Shown here: positions 32,993-43,310 of the stretch, one piece after another
How the letters are laid out: every line of letters begins with the position of its first letter
Numbering within the stretch: position 1 is the first letter of the stretch
Assembly (NCBI GenBank): GCA_027924585.1
Contig: BSBM01000602.1
Coordinates: 4,711,501-4,775,500 of the forward strand
Direction of reading: 5' to 3'
Source: Larix kaempferi
Taxonomy: Eukaryota; Streptophyta; Pinopsida; Pinales; Pinaceae
Length of the DNA: 64,000 bases
The notes under the pieces: generated by a model
The model's database searches: none
What the model saw: the letters and a program-made list of their open reading frames with translations, nothing else
What the model was told of the DNA's origin: nothing
Program-made: the position numbers and the translations under genes

Positions 32993-33440
32993 CTAGATGC
33001 CCTTGATCCATTTGACCTTGAGCCATTTGATCATGCGTCCTCCGATAAATCCATGGATATCATTCTCACTGGCAAACCGTGGTCTAGATGCAAAGTTCTC
33101 ATTCTGAATGTAAGCCACTATCACAGCACGCGTAGGATCCACTGCAATGTCCACATTAATTCTTGTCCCATACTTTAACCCTCCGACAAGGTTTTCAAAT
33201 CCATCGAAGCAGAAGTAGAGGGCCCCTTTCTTCTTAGACATGATCGTACACTTCTTGAGCATGTCGCACAGTCTAACCCCACGCCACACGAAGGTGGAAA
33301 TCCCGTTGGCTCCCCAATTGAAGTCGATCGTTTGTTTCGCCAGATTCAATTCCTTGCCACGATTCTCCGCGGACACCATAGTGACTGGAAGCTCTCGAGG
33401 TGGAAATGCCTTCACCAGCTGAGACATGGTTAGTGAAAGG
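32993..33440 (-). pseudogene. Nitrate reductase (molybdenum domain) pseudogene fragment
   Basis: Nitrate reductase reduces nitrate to nitrite in the cytosol. This single exon piece covers part of the Mo-cofactor domain: [92 protein letters not shown] and GFIGGRMIKWLK. The family has VCAGNRR at the Mo-binding Cys; here the Cys is Ser (VSAENRG). The segment is otherwise continuous but lacks all other domains (haem, FAD/NADH). The loss of the metal-ligand Cys and its isolation mark it as a pseudogene. Confidence 0.88.
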
Positions 33441-33563
33441 ATAAATGCCAACATTGAGATATGCCACTCGCTGAAGGAATTTCAAACGTGAGCTTCCAAT
33501 AAGTGCATGATTGCGTGAGAATAATATTTCCAAAGAACCTCTTAGCAAGTTCTCCTCTGCCTC

Positions 33564-33582
33564 TTACACATTGTACTGTATT
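33564..33582. repeat. Target site duplication of LINE L1, left copy
   Basis: TTACACATTGTACTGTATT occurs here and at 40551-40569, a perfect 19-base duplication bracketing L1. Confidence 0.93.
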
Positions 33583-33963
33583 TTTTTTTTTAATAGAAAC
33601 GACTAGATTTTGATTATATAAAAAAGGAGGAATACATAGCAAAAAACAGAGCAGATTGCTCCCATGAGTGGAAGACAACCATCACTCCCAGTTCATCAAG
33701 TTCAGGATGATAACATTCATTGTACCTACCAGTCTTATGGCAACTGTAATATCTTACGAAATCTCCTAAAAGTACTAAGCAAGAGTAGAACATTGTGTAT
33801 GTGCTTCCTTATATAAAAGCTGGATAAATAAACCTTCCAAGTTTCCAGAAATGTAGCTAAATCCTAGACTATTAAACACATAGTTCTTAAACATATTTCG
33901 AGATAGCATTTAAAACAAAAATAAACTAATAATGGCCAACCCGTGACCAGAGCCAACAACTAG

Positions 33964-34930
33964 CTACTTGAGGCCGATGTCCATGGCAACACCAGCAGGT
34001 TCCGCTGCCTCGTTCTTCTCTGCACTAAGATCCACGAAATTCCCTGCGCTTGCCATAAACTTCTGCAGCTTCACCACTTTCCTATTAATTTCTTCTAGTT
34101 CATTGCCAGTGACTTTGTGCTTCCGAGCCTTGCGAGAGAAGACTAAACCCAGAGAATCCTCCAAATGTTTGATTTTCTCAGCTAGATTAGACTTCTGGGC
34201 TCTGACCTCAGTATGCTTGGTGGACACCATATCATAGAGACGAAGAAGAACGTTTTTGCACTCCAAATTCTCACTGCAGATCATTCTGACCTGCATTTCC
34301 AGTTCCTGTAGACGGTCGAGAATTTCCTCATCAGAGTCAGGGCTACTGCTATTTTATTCCTTGCCGTGGGTGTTCCCTACCTTGCCTTGCCTGCATCTCC
34401 TAAACCTGCAATGGCCGAGCCCACGATTTGCCAATTCCACAGAGTCCCCTCGCGGGTCGTCCAGATGCAGACCCCAGCTGCACCCTCCTTTGGGGCCTCT
34501 CCCCCTCATGCCACACCTCTCGTACTTCGTCATACCATTCCCCCCGCCATGAGGGCGTCCAATACCATGGCAAAACTCGCGACCACCCTGCACACAAGCA
34601 ATACCACGACGGTCCATATTCCTGAAAGCACAGAAATAGAGCAGGAGAACAAACGGAGCTTGGGGGCCAGCTGAGAAATGAGAGCGAAAGGGAATCCGAC
34701 TGCGTAGATAACCCTCACCATACTGCCCACACGCCGTCCAACTGTCACGCAGTAAGGAAGCCATTAATTCATGCATGCGAATGGCCAAATCGAGGAGCAT
34801 GGGTGCCACCAAATCGCCTAGGGGAGCTTCCCAAATGTTTGAGGATTTATGCATGCCAAAACTATAGTCTTCATAGTTATAATTCCAATGAGTAGGGGAC
34901 TTATCCCAATTACAAAGGTCATGCCTTGGC
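33964..34930 (-). pseudogene. LINE L1 ORF3: coiled-coil protein (broken N-terminal half)
   Basis: After the ORF2 stop (TAG 34931-34933) lies a region similar in layout to ORF3 of the two short copies. The N-terminal half is broken by stops and shifts. The C-terminal half (34340 to 33964) is open: EEILDRLQELEMQV, then ICSENLECKNVLLRLYDMVS, AQKSNLAEKIKHLEDSLG and NELEEINRKVVKLQKFMA. The heptad pattern predicts a coiled coil. It aligns with DIEAQVNWLRGENVELKKVL in the 41.3-kb copy and NMEEQICILRAKNAELKRAI in the 59.6-kb copy. Known plant LINEs have two ORFs, so the role of this one is unknown. Confidence 0.75.
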
Positions 34931-37900
34931 CTAGGGAACCCAAGCGTTTTCCAAGGTCTCATTATTGTATCTTATAGAGCCATAGGGGATTCCAACTCCA
35001 ATATTTTCCATTTCATCGGCTTACCCGTTAAGACTTCTCAGAATATGGAAGAAGTTGAGCTGGTGGAGTTCCTTGCTGATGCAAAGCAGAAGGTGATGCA
35101 TTTTTGAGGATGGGCTTTTCCTCTTTTCCACAATACTTCTAGCGTCTCAAATGATTATTAAAGAGTCTCCTAAGACCGTCAACTTCTTTATGCCCAGAGA
35201 GATGGCAATCTCAATCCCTTTAATAAGACCAAGCCATTCAACGCCATTGTTGGTTTTCCATCCAATACCCCAGGCAAACTCATTCTGCTTATTCCCCTTG
35301 GATTCGAAGATCACTCCCCCCGCGCCTGCCAACCCAGGATTGACTTTCAAGTCACCATCAAAGAGGAACATGCTGCATCCCAATTGGGACTTCCACTGTT
35401 AAAAGTCATATGAGTTCATCCTCAGTTGCCAAGCCAGGGACTTTGTTTTCTTAAGGGGGTTTCTCCCGAAGGAGGGAGGGAGAAGGAAGTCTGCCATTCA
35501 AATCCTTTCTTCCACAGTCAGTGGCTCTCAGTGGATATTGGTCATGCCTCACGAAGAAAGGGCATCAATCCAGAGAGCTCTTGCAGCAGAGGAAACCTGA
35601 CGAGGGTTGTAGACCGTGCCTTCAAATATATCTTTGTTTCTTGCATTCTAGACCTTCCAGCTGATGAACCTGGGAAGGGATTCCCAAGCTCTAGCAAAGT
35701 ATGGTTTTCTGTAGAAAGAGCCCTAATAATAATCCTTCCAGCATTTGAATAAATCATTCAAGCTAGTTGACATTACTAGATTAATGTTTAGAGAATTAAT
35801 GGAGTAGTTCCTAACCTCAAGGGTGAACCTGCATTCAAGAAAGAGATGCTCTATCGATTCTTCAACGGCTTTGCATAGTACACATTGCAGAGGTCCCTCG
35901 ATTCCTCTTTTTCTCAGATTATCAGCTGTTAACATTTTCCTATGGGCAAGAATCCAAAAGAAGACATTCACTTTAGGCAGGCCATCCTTACACCAGATCT
36001 TGGTCTATTTTGAATCTCTAATGCCGCCAACCTTGCTGGAAAACACATGAAGATAGCCCTCCTTCACCGAGTAAGATCCCGATTTCCCCCAACCCCGTTT
36101 ATCCTTTAGCGATAAGCTAATGGGGCATTGTTCCTGAAGAAGAGAGAGGAAGACTTTGTAGTCCAACAACAGATGTGAAGGAGTATCCAAGTCCTTCCAA
36201 CCGGCCCATCAACCGATGTTGGTCCAGGTGGAGATATCAAACAGGGAGTGAAGATTTTTGCTTTCCATCCAAGCATGGAGGTTGCTTAACTCCTGCCTAA
36301 ATTTTACGGGAGAGGACTTACCCAGTTGATCGTGCCAGATCTTAATACTTTTGCCATTTCCAACGATCTAGTGCATTTTCCCTTTGATAATGGAGGCAAC
36401 TTTCTTGCACAGGTCCCAGATGGGAGTTCCTTTCTTCTTAGGGTTGATGTTCTCGATGCATCTCTTTCTAGTCCCATTCATATATTTTTCTGTAAATCTT
36501 TCTTCCACCATGCATCCTTGTCGGTAACAATTCGCCATAGAATTTAGCCCCAAGGGCCAGATTCATAATGCTAGGATCATTCACCCCCGCCCTGACGCAA
36601 GACTTCAGGTTACAGACTGTGCTCCAATTTATGAGATGGAACTTCTTGGTATCGCTTGCTTTGCTTCCTTGCCAGAGGAAGTTCCATATTTCTTTATTTA
36701 TTTCTTGAATGATGCACTTTGGAGCAAGGGAGATAGAGCAAACATATATCGGGTATGCTGACAGGTAGATGTGATCAAGGTGAGATTTCCCACAGGGTTA
36801 AGCCATATGAACCCCTAGGAAGAAATTTTCTTTTTGATTTTATCGATAATCCCTTGTCAGCCATCCTTTATTTTTCTCCCTTTGAAGATAGGGATTTTGA
36901 GATAGGTGAAGGAGTTCCAGTTTGTGAGACCTTCGAAGCCAAAAATTCTTGAAATCCTTGCCATAGTGGCTGGTGTGCAATTCCAACCATACACTTTAGA
37001 CTTGAGCTCGCTAACTTTACCATCTGAGGCATTAAGGAAGGTTGTAAGGGCTCATTTGAAACGCTCAGCAATAACAGTGGAAGCACCTCGTAGGAAGATG
37101 GTGTCATCAGCAAATTGGGCATTGTTTGTTGCGCACACCCCTCTGGCAATTCTGAGACCTTTAAGCTCTCCCGAAATCTGGAGCCTATGTAGTCTTCTAC
37201 TCATGGAGTTTGCGACCAAAATATATAGGAACGGGGAAAGCGGGTAGCCCTGATGAATGCCACCCAAAGCTTGGAAAAAACTGGTTGGCCTGCCATTTGT
37301 CTAAAGGGGCGATCCAAGGACTACTGATGCAGGCCTTGATCCACCTGATGAACCTTTGAGAAAACCCAAACTTGGACATGATTTCAAACAAGAAAAAATG
37401 GTTCACCCGATCAAATGCATTTTCCATGTCAAGTTTAATTGCCATACCTTGTTGTTTGCGCTCCATGCTGGAATGTATGTATTCCTGGACAATGATGATG
37501 TTGTCCAGGATTTGTCTTCCGACGATAAAACCTCCTTGGGTCTCAGAGATTAGACGGCCCATCACTTTCTTCATTATGGAGGCTAGTATTTTTGCAAGAA
37601 TTTTATACGAGGTATTGCAGAGAGATATAGGCTTGAAGCGATAAATGGAGAGGGGATTTTTGTCCTTGGAAATTAGAGCCAGAAAGGAGGAGTTTGTGGC
37701 TCCTCCAACTTTGTCCTTGTTCCGGCTCCAATTCAACATTTTTCTAAGATCATCTTTGATTACGTCCCAGGCAGCTCTATAAAAATTGATGGTGAACCCG
37801 TCCAGGCCTCGGGCTTTGTCGGCATTCAGAGACCAGACGACATCTTTAATTTCAATTTCCGTTATGGGATTTCATAGTTCCCAGTTGTCTCCTTCAGAGA

Positions 37901-39190
37901 GTAAAGAGGGGATGTCATTTAGAAGATTTTCCTGGGCCAAAGGGTCCGTCTCATTTCTATCCGAATAAATCTCCTGAAAGTGCTGAAAAATATGAGTTTT
38001 CTATCCTTCTGATCGAGGATTCTTGACCTGTTTTTGTCCCTGAGTTCTCTGATCATGTTATAGCTCAATCTAGCTTTAGTTTGCTTATGGAAATAATTGG
38101 TGTTGTTGTCTCTCCCTTTCAGCCAAAGCTGTCTTGACTTGATTCTCCAGACCTCTTCTTCTTTTCTAGCAGCATTCATAATTTTATTATTAAGATCCTG
38201 TTCTTGACAAATACGAGCAGGGGTGATGTCTACTCGTTCCATGTCCGACTGCAGAGCTGCTAGGTCTGATTGCAACTTTCTTTTGGAGAGTCCTGGGCCT
38301 TTAAATTCCAATTTGGCCCAATTCTTAAGAGCATAACGAACATTCTTGATTTTACTTTCCCAAACATAGCTCGAGGAACCGAAGCAAGGATGATTCCACG
38401 CCGAGGAGATTAAAGACACGGCTTTCTCTTCTTGGAGCCAAGATGGGTTGAACCGAAATGGAATGGGACCAAGGTTGGCAGGGAAGGAAAGAGTAAGGGA
38501 GATTGGTTTGTGGTCAGAGGCAGTAGAGGGGATCAAAAAGGAGGTTGTGATAAGATTTTTCAGAAGAAAGGATGAGCCTAAAAGGAATCCATCAAGCTTG
38601 GCAGCTATGTGTCCAGCGCCCATGCAACGATTGCTCCAGGTAAAATTGTCATTTTTAAGAGGGATGTCAAGCAGATCAAGCACATCAGTCAAATCCTCCA
38701 GGTTTTCCCTGAAAGGGTCCCTAACTCTAGATCCTCCACGTTTTTCAGACTGAGATTTCATGGTGTTAAAATATCCGGCAAAGATAATTTCTTTATCTTT
38801 GATGATTTCTTTAAGAGCAGAGAGGCTGCTCCAGAATGCCTGCTCATCCTTATAATGTGTGGGTCTGTATACATTACAAACATAAAAACTGAAATTGTCT
38901 TCCTTGCTGGTGAGCTCATTTAGAGCCCAATGCTGGCAATCTTTCACGAGTTTGAATGAGTACTTACTTCAGAATAGGGATGCGATTCCTCCAGAACCGC
39001 CTCTGGAGCTGATTGCATTTCCATGGTAGTCTTTCCAAAAGAGATGTGTGAGAGCCAGGATCTCCACATCGCTCATATTCGTCTCTTGAATCAGTAGGAT
39101 GTTTGGTTTTTCGGAGTGTACCATTTCCTTCAAAGCCTTTATTTTGTTGGGTCCGCTAAGACGCCTACAGTTCCAAGAGACGAGTTTCAT
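34931..39190 (-). pseudogene. LINE L1 ORF2: endonuclease, reverse transcriptase, zinc finger, RNase H
   Basis: ORF2 nicks the target and copies the RNA at the nick. It starts at ATG 39190, overlapping the ORF1 stop as ATGA. The APE endonuclease begins MKLVSWNCRRL, with IQETN, NVYRP, AGYFN (normally AGDFN) and ASDHKPIS near 38540. TGA at 38978-38980 interrupts it, and a shift follows near 37950. RT (37739-37052) has ISLCNTSYKILAKIL, TQGGFIVGRQILDN, KLDMENAFDRV and AQFADDTIF as catalytic motif. The zinc-binding segment (35971-35723) has QCVLCKAVEESIEHLFLEC. RNase H (35400-34990) has FLFDGDLKVNPGLAGAGG, NNGVEWLGLIKGIE and LGDSL. It ends WVP-stop. About 1420 codons, with several breaks. Confidence 0.9.
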
Positions 39191-40447
39191 TGCTTCTTCC
39201 TCGATTGCTGACCTGCTTGGGTCCTACCATTTGGTTTGCCTTTGGTATTCTGGAGCAGCTTCATTTCTTCTATGCTTCTTTGCCTTCCTAACTCAGGTTC
39301 TCTTTCTGCTTCTTGCTCGCGGTGATACCGCAGATATTTTCTACCTCTGGTATTTTGTGTTGGCCTTGGTTTGAAGTATTCTTGAGATCCTCTTGATGAA
39401 GATTCGGGAGTGACATAGAATGGGGCAACTTTGCCTTGCTTGACCATATCCGCCCAAGAGCTTTCAGGAGGAGGGGAATCGTCCCGAGCATGGGTATCTT
39501 TATCAGAAACAAGAGGAGGAGTTTTGGAGTTGTTGTTCAAGGCCGTGTTGAGTACGGAATCCGAGGCAGGAGCCTCAGGTTCAACAATTTCACCTTCCTC
39601 CACATTTAGTGCTTCAAATTGGTTACTAGCAGGGACGATTGTTTTAGTCTGGACAGTTTCTTTACCTTTTGTCGGCTGACTCCTTTTTGGGTCTTGGTTC
39701 GGAGCAACATCTCTTTTTCCTTTCTTAACTTGGTGCCACTCATCTTCTTGCATTTTCTCAAGGGCTTCCTTGGCGTTTTTTGGGCAGTTTTTAGCAAAAT
39801 TACCGTATTCATGGCATTTTTCACACTTAAAGGGCAGCTGCTCATAGTCCACCTTCTGTGCATACTCCCATCCATCCATGCAAAGTCTAACAACCTCTGG
39901 AAGACCCTTCTCTAGGTCCACCTCCACGCAAATTCAAGCATAGGAGAAAAGCGGCCCTTTCAGTTCTGCTTTGTCAATGAACTTCCCAAATGAATTTCCT
40001 ATTTCCAGGAGAGTTTCATCATTCCAGCAGTGCAAAGGTAAATGAGGCAAATGGACCCAAGGGCCCATGAAGTACGACCCGCTTCTAAAAATGAGATCTC
40101 GATCTTCCTTTGCTTCGAAGAGGAATGTGAAGAAGCCCTTGCCACATAAACAGTGTTGAATCCCTCCCTTAATCAAGGGCATCCAATTTTTTTATTATCC
40201 AGATTTCCATGGTCTTTGGCGACGACCAAATACCAGTGAACTGACCAATTAACCCACATTCGCTCAAAGCAATGGATTTCAACCTAGAAGCAACATACAT
40301 GATCTGAATTTTTGGGGCCTTAAAAAGCTTGACAAACCCATCGCCAGAAGCAGGGGTCGAGGGAGGAGGGGAGGCAGCAACTAGAGCACGAAAGGTCTCA
40401 TCGAGCAGCTGGCGAGCAGCCAGGTTGGGGTCCGGTGGGGGATCCAT
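39187..40447 (-). pseudogene. LINE L1 ORF1: RNA-binding protein with zinc knuckle (frameshifted)
   Basis: ORF1 binds LINE RNA. From ATG 40447 it reads MDPPPDPNLAARQLLDE, GFVKLFKAPKIQIM and SECGLIGQFTGIW. Two frame changes (near 40180 and 39930) lead through FFTFLFEAKEDRDLIFRSG and WVHLPHLPLHCWNDETLLEI (the DUF4283-like domain) to a zinc knuckle, CEKCHEYGNFAKNC. In this knuckle the metal-binding His is Asn. A long hydrophilic tail (ESSWADMVKQGKVAPFYV, RQRSIEEMKLLQNTKG) ends KKQ-stop, and the TGA overlaps the ORF2 ATG. Confidence 0.88.
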
Positions 40448-40569
40448 CTCGAGCCACACAAGGCTATGAGAAGGGAGCTCAGGAAGGACGTGCGTGGGAG
40501 GCGAGAAGCCGCAGGGCTAGGGTCAACAGCCGATCGAAAAAAATCTTAGTTTACACATTGTACTGTATT

Positions 40570-41182
40570 GGACAGCTGTTGTTAATATATTTTTTGTTTT
40601 GTTTTATAAAATACTTTTATTTATTTTTAAATTATGAAAATTCAAACCACTCCTCCAGGGATTTATGTCCCATCAAAAGTGTATTGCACCAATAAAAAAA
40701 TAGAATTATTGAATTTAAAAAATTATTATATTTATTTTAATTTTCAAAAAAAGTTATATTTAATAACAAAATTTTGCAAAGTTTGGAAAAGTTTGTAAAA
40801 AATTTTGTGCAAAAATGCAAACTAATGCAAGTCAATGACTTTTGATTAATCGATCAATTAGTATATCCCTGCCTTGGCAGGGAATAATAAGGGTTAAGAT
40901 ATCTGGAGATACACTCTACAAGACTTCAATAACAAACCAATATCTCGCTAATATCTCATTGGAAATTTGAACATCTATTACAAAAAATTGGATGTAAATT
41001 ATATTTAAATTTTAAAACAATGCTAATAATTATAAATTTTCAATCTTATATTTAAATATAAGTGAACCAATATACTTTCCAATTTGAAATATATAAAATA
41101 AAATAATTATAATAAACAAAAATAAAAATAAAATAAAACAAAATAAAATCCGTGGCAAATAGTAATCAATTATAATAATTAT
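40570..41182. other. AT-rich intergenic DNA
   Basis: Very AT-rich, no coding sequence. It ends in A/T-rich simple sequence (AATAAAAATAAAATAAAAC) before the MITE. Confidence 0.6.
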
Positions 41183-41184
41183 TA

Positions 41185-41301
41185 GCACAACCACATTTTT
41201 AAAAGCAGTTGATATACGTTGATTGGTGCCATTTTCCACCATTTTTAACTGTAATGGCATCGATCTGTGTCTATCAACCTCTTTTAAAAATGTGATTGTG
41301 C
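41185..41301. mobile_element. Mariner/Stowaway-like MITE, 117 bp
   Basis: Nearly the whole element is an inverted repeat. The left arm is GCACAACCACATTTTTAAAA, then GTTGATA; the right arm reads on the - strand GCACAATCACATTTTTAAAA, then GTTGATA. It is flanked by TA at 41183-41184 and 41302-41303, the duplication typical of Tc1/mariner elements. It has no coding capacity. Confidence 0.78.
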
Positions 41302-41586
41302 TAGTTGACGGGCATGCGGGGAAGGATTGACGAATTTTTATTTTTTACAGAAACAAATATATATTTGTATTAAAAGAAAAAAGGGGATACATCAAGGTGG
41401 GGAGACTGCACCCACAAAAATGAGGGAAATAGGCACCTCCAACCGGTCTTCTTAAGTTCAAAATTTAACAGTAATTCTTAGGCTGACAGGACATAACATA
41501 AATTAACTACATATTACTATACTTGCCACTACTGGATATATAAAACACTTCTACATAAGAGAAAAAACGTGGTGGGTGACCCGTGC

Positions 41587-42668
41587 TTAGAGATTTTCTG
41601 AGAGACGAATCTTTTTCTTGCTGCCAGCTTCAGAGTCCTCCTTGTCTTTCAGCCCTTTGATCGCAGCTGGACTGTTTTCTTTGCTGCTCCAAATGCAATC
41701 AACCTTTGCTTCTATGATTCTCAAACAACTATGTAGAGAGTCAATCTTTCCCCTGAGCTTCTCATAGAATTCCTTATTTTTGTTGTTGGTGTTGCTGGCT
41801 TCCGAGCTAGAGATTTGTGTGAGGTGAGAAAGCACTTTCTTGAGTTCTACGTTTTCCCCCCGAAGCCAATTTACTTGTGCTTCTATATCATGAAGATGCA
41901 AAAGTACCCCAGGGAGGGACTTTCCCTGCCAACCGGGGAGTCCAGATTCACGAGCCCCAAACTGTCGCCCACCACCTTCCAAGCTTTCCCAGCTTCGCTT
42001 GGACTGCTTCTCAAGTTGCCATGTTGCTGCAACCCATCCTGCAGGGAGCTTTAAAATTGAAGTCCCCCAGAATTCTAGATTTTGTCAACCTCAATGGGAT
42101 GCCAAAAGCAACCTCCATCAAACATGAACCCATTCTAAACCGGAATTGCAGTATGTCCGCACATACCCACTGCCTGATGATTCCAAGTTTGGCCATTATC
42201 TTCATTACAACGAACATGCTTCATAGGGACTCGGGAGGGGTGGAGACCTTCTGTCTCTTTGTTCCCAGGACTCAGCATTTCCTCGACGATAGAAGGGTAT
42301 CTTTTATGCCCAATGTTAGTCCTGCAACGCTTGCACTTCAACCCCGAAGGGAAAACCCCTGTATTCGAACCACTGTTACTGCAATCCATTCTGAGCTTTG
42401 TTTGCCGGAAGCAGGGTGAAAACAAATGCCAGGAGTGAAGGAAGAAGGTGATGTTATGTTCGCCACCCCTGTGGTTCATATAGCCTGAGTCATGTCTGTT
42501 GCCTACTCGCCATAAAGCCTCGCATGCGACCCAGGTGTGGACAGTCTGCGAGCGCCATCGGAGGAGCAAGGTAGGTGGAAAAAGGATCTGGTGGAGATTC
42601 CGCCTATGCTCGAGGTTGGAATGGCCTAGTAGATGACGATTCACATTAAATGCCATCAGACAAGACAT
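41587..42668 (-). pseudogene. ORF3 of short LINE copy 1: coiled-coil protein
   Basis: Starts at ATG 42668, three bases after the ORF2 stop. It reads MSCLMAFNVNRHLLGHSN, ILFPPTLLLRWRSQTVHTWV and ALWRVGNRHDSGYMN. A frameshift before 41990 leads to LLHLHDIEAQVNWLRGENVE, LKKVLSHLTQISSSE, FYEKLRGKIDSLHSCLRIIE and a Lys/Asp/Ser-rich tail ending at 41587. The second half is a predicted coiled coil. It is like the intact ORF3 at 60027-60899. I know of no named family. Confidence 0.72.
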
Positions 42669-42671
42669 GAA

Positions 42672-43079
42672 CTAAGTTACCCAGGTCTTAAGGAGGTGGT
42701 TGCCATTATGTTTTAGGATCCCACAATTCAAATTGGCTCCAAGATTAGCCAAGGTGTCTGCCACATGGTTGTTGCGCCTCAGGATGTGGTAGAGGGAGAT
42801 GGAGACCATGTTCTTAGCCAACATGAGGAAGAGAGTATGAAATTTAGAAGTTCGAGTGTGGTACTTCTTGAGGAGAGCTCGAGCTTTCTTGATAACTAAC
42901 AAGGAGTCTCCAATCACTAGGACACTCTGGATATTATTTTCCTTGACGATAGTTAGGCCTTGAATCAATGCAAGCCACTCCGCCTCATTGTTCGTTTGTC
43001 TGCCTAGACGCCAAGCGTAGTCAGTCTTTTTGTTTCCTTCAGGGTCTAAGAGGACCCCCCCCGCACTTGCCAACCCTGA
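42672..43079 (-). pseudogene. RNase H C-terminal part of ORF2 in short LINE copy 1
   Basis: Begins inside the RNase H domain (SGLASAGGVLLDPEGNKK) and continues NNEAEWLALIQGL, VLVIGDSLLVIKKARALLKK, LYHILRRNNHVADTLANLGA to LKTWVT-stop at 42672. The catalytic Glu (EAEWLAL) and Asp (GDSLLV) are present but the first Asp-bearing strand is cut off. The frame is uninterrupted. Confidence 0.87.
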
Positions 43080-43095
43080 GATTGGCGAATTATTA

Positions 43096-43148
43096 TTATT
43101 ATAAAAAACGAAAAAATAATTATTAATAAATAAAAATATAAACAAATA

Positions 43149-43183
<35 letters not shown>

Positions 43184-43310
43184 AAAATAAGTTAATTTAT
43201 TTACACAAACAATACAATATTAATAATAAAAGTACAAATATGAGTTGAGTTAATTTTATTTATATGAAACACAATTACGTAAATAAATAAATAAATATCA
43301 GGATTTGATT
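43096..43310. repeat. AT microsatellite
   Basis: Runs of AATAATAATAATAATAATA and ATAAATAAATAAAT type between the LINE derivative and the satellite. Confidence 0.8.

Larger units (their letters stand above)
33583..40550 (-). mobile_element. LINE L1: full-length non-LTR retrotransposon with three ORFs
   Basis: A 6.97-kb plant L1-type LINE on the - strand with poly-A (poly-T at 33581-33591 on +) and a 19-base target duplication. Order: 5' leader (40550-40448), ORF1 (40447-39187), ORF2 (39190-34931), ORF3 region (about 34930-33964), 3' UTR. The 3' UTR ends ...ATATAAAAAAGGAGGAATAC when read on the + strand. Because the 5' end is complete, this is probably the full unit. Stops and frameshifts are present in ORF1, ORF2 and ORF3. 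Confidence 0.93.
41341..43079 (-). mobile_element. Short LINE derivative (partial RNase H + ORF3), copy 1
   Basis: A 1.74-kb copy on the - strand related to the 3' part of L1. The poly-A side is at 41335-41346 (poly-T on +). It is flanked by imperfect duplications GATTGACGAATTTTTA (41325-41340) and GATTGGCGAATTATTA (43080-43095). Its 5' end falls inside the RNase H domain (SGLASAGGV). The copy at 59625-61347 begins within about three bases of the same point and is nearly the same length. Confidence 0.88.
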
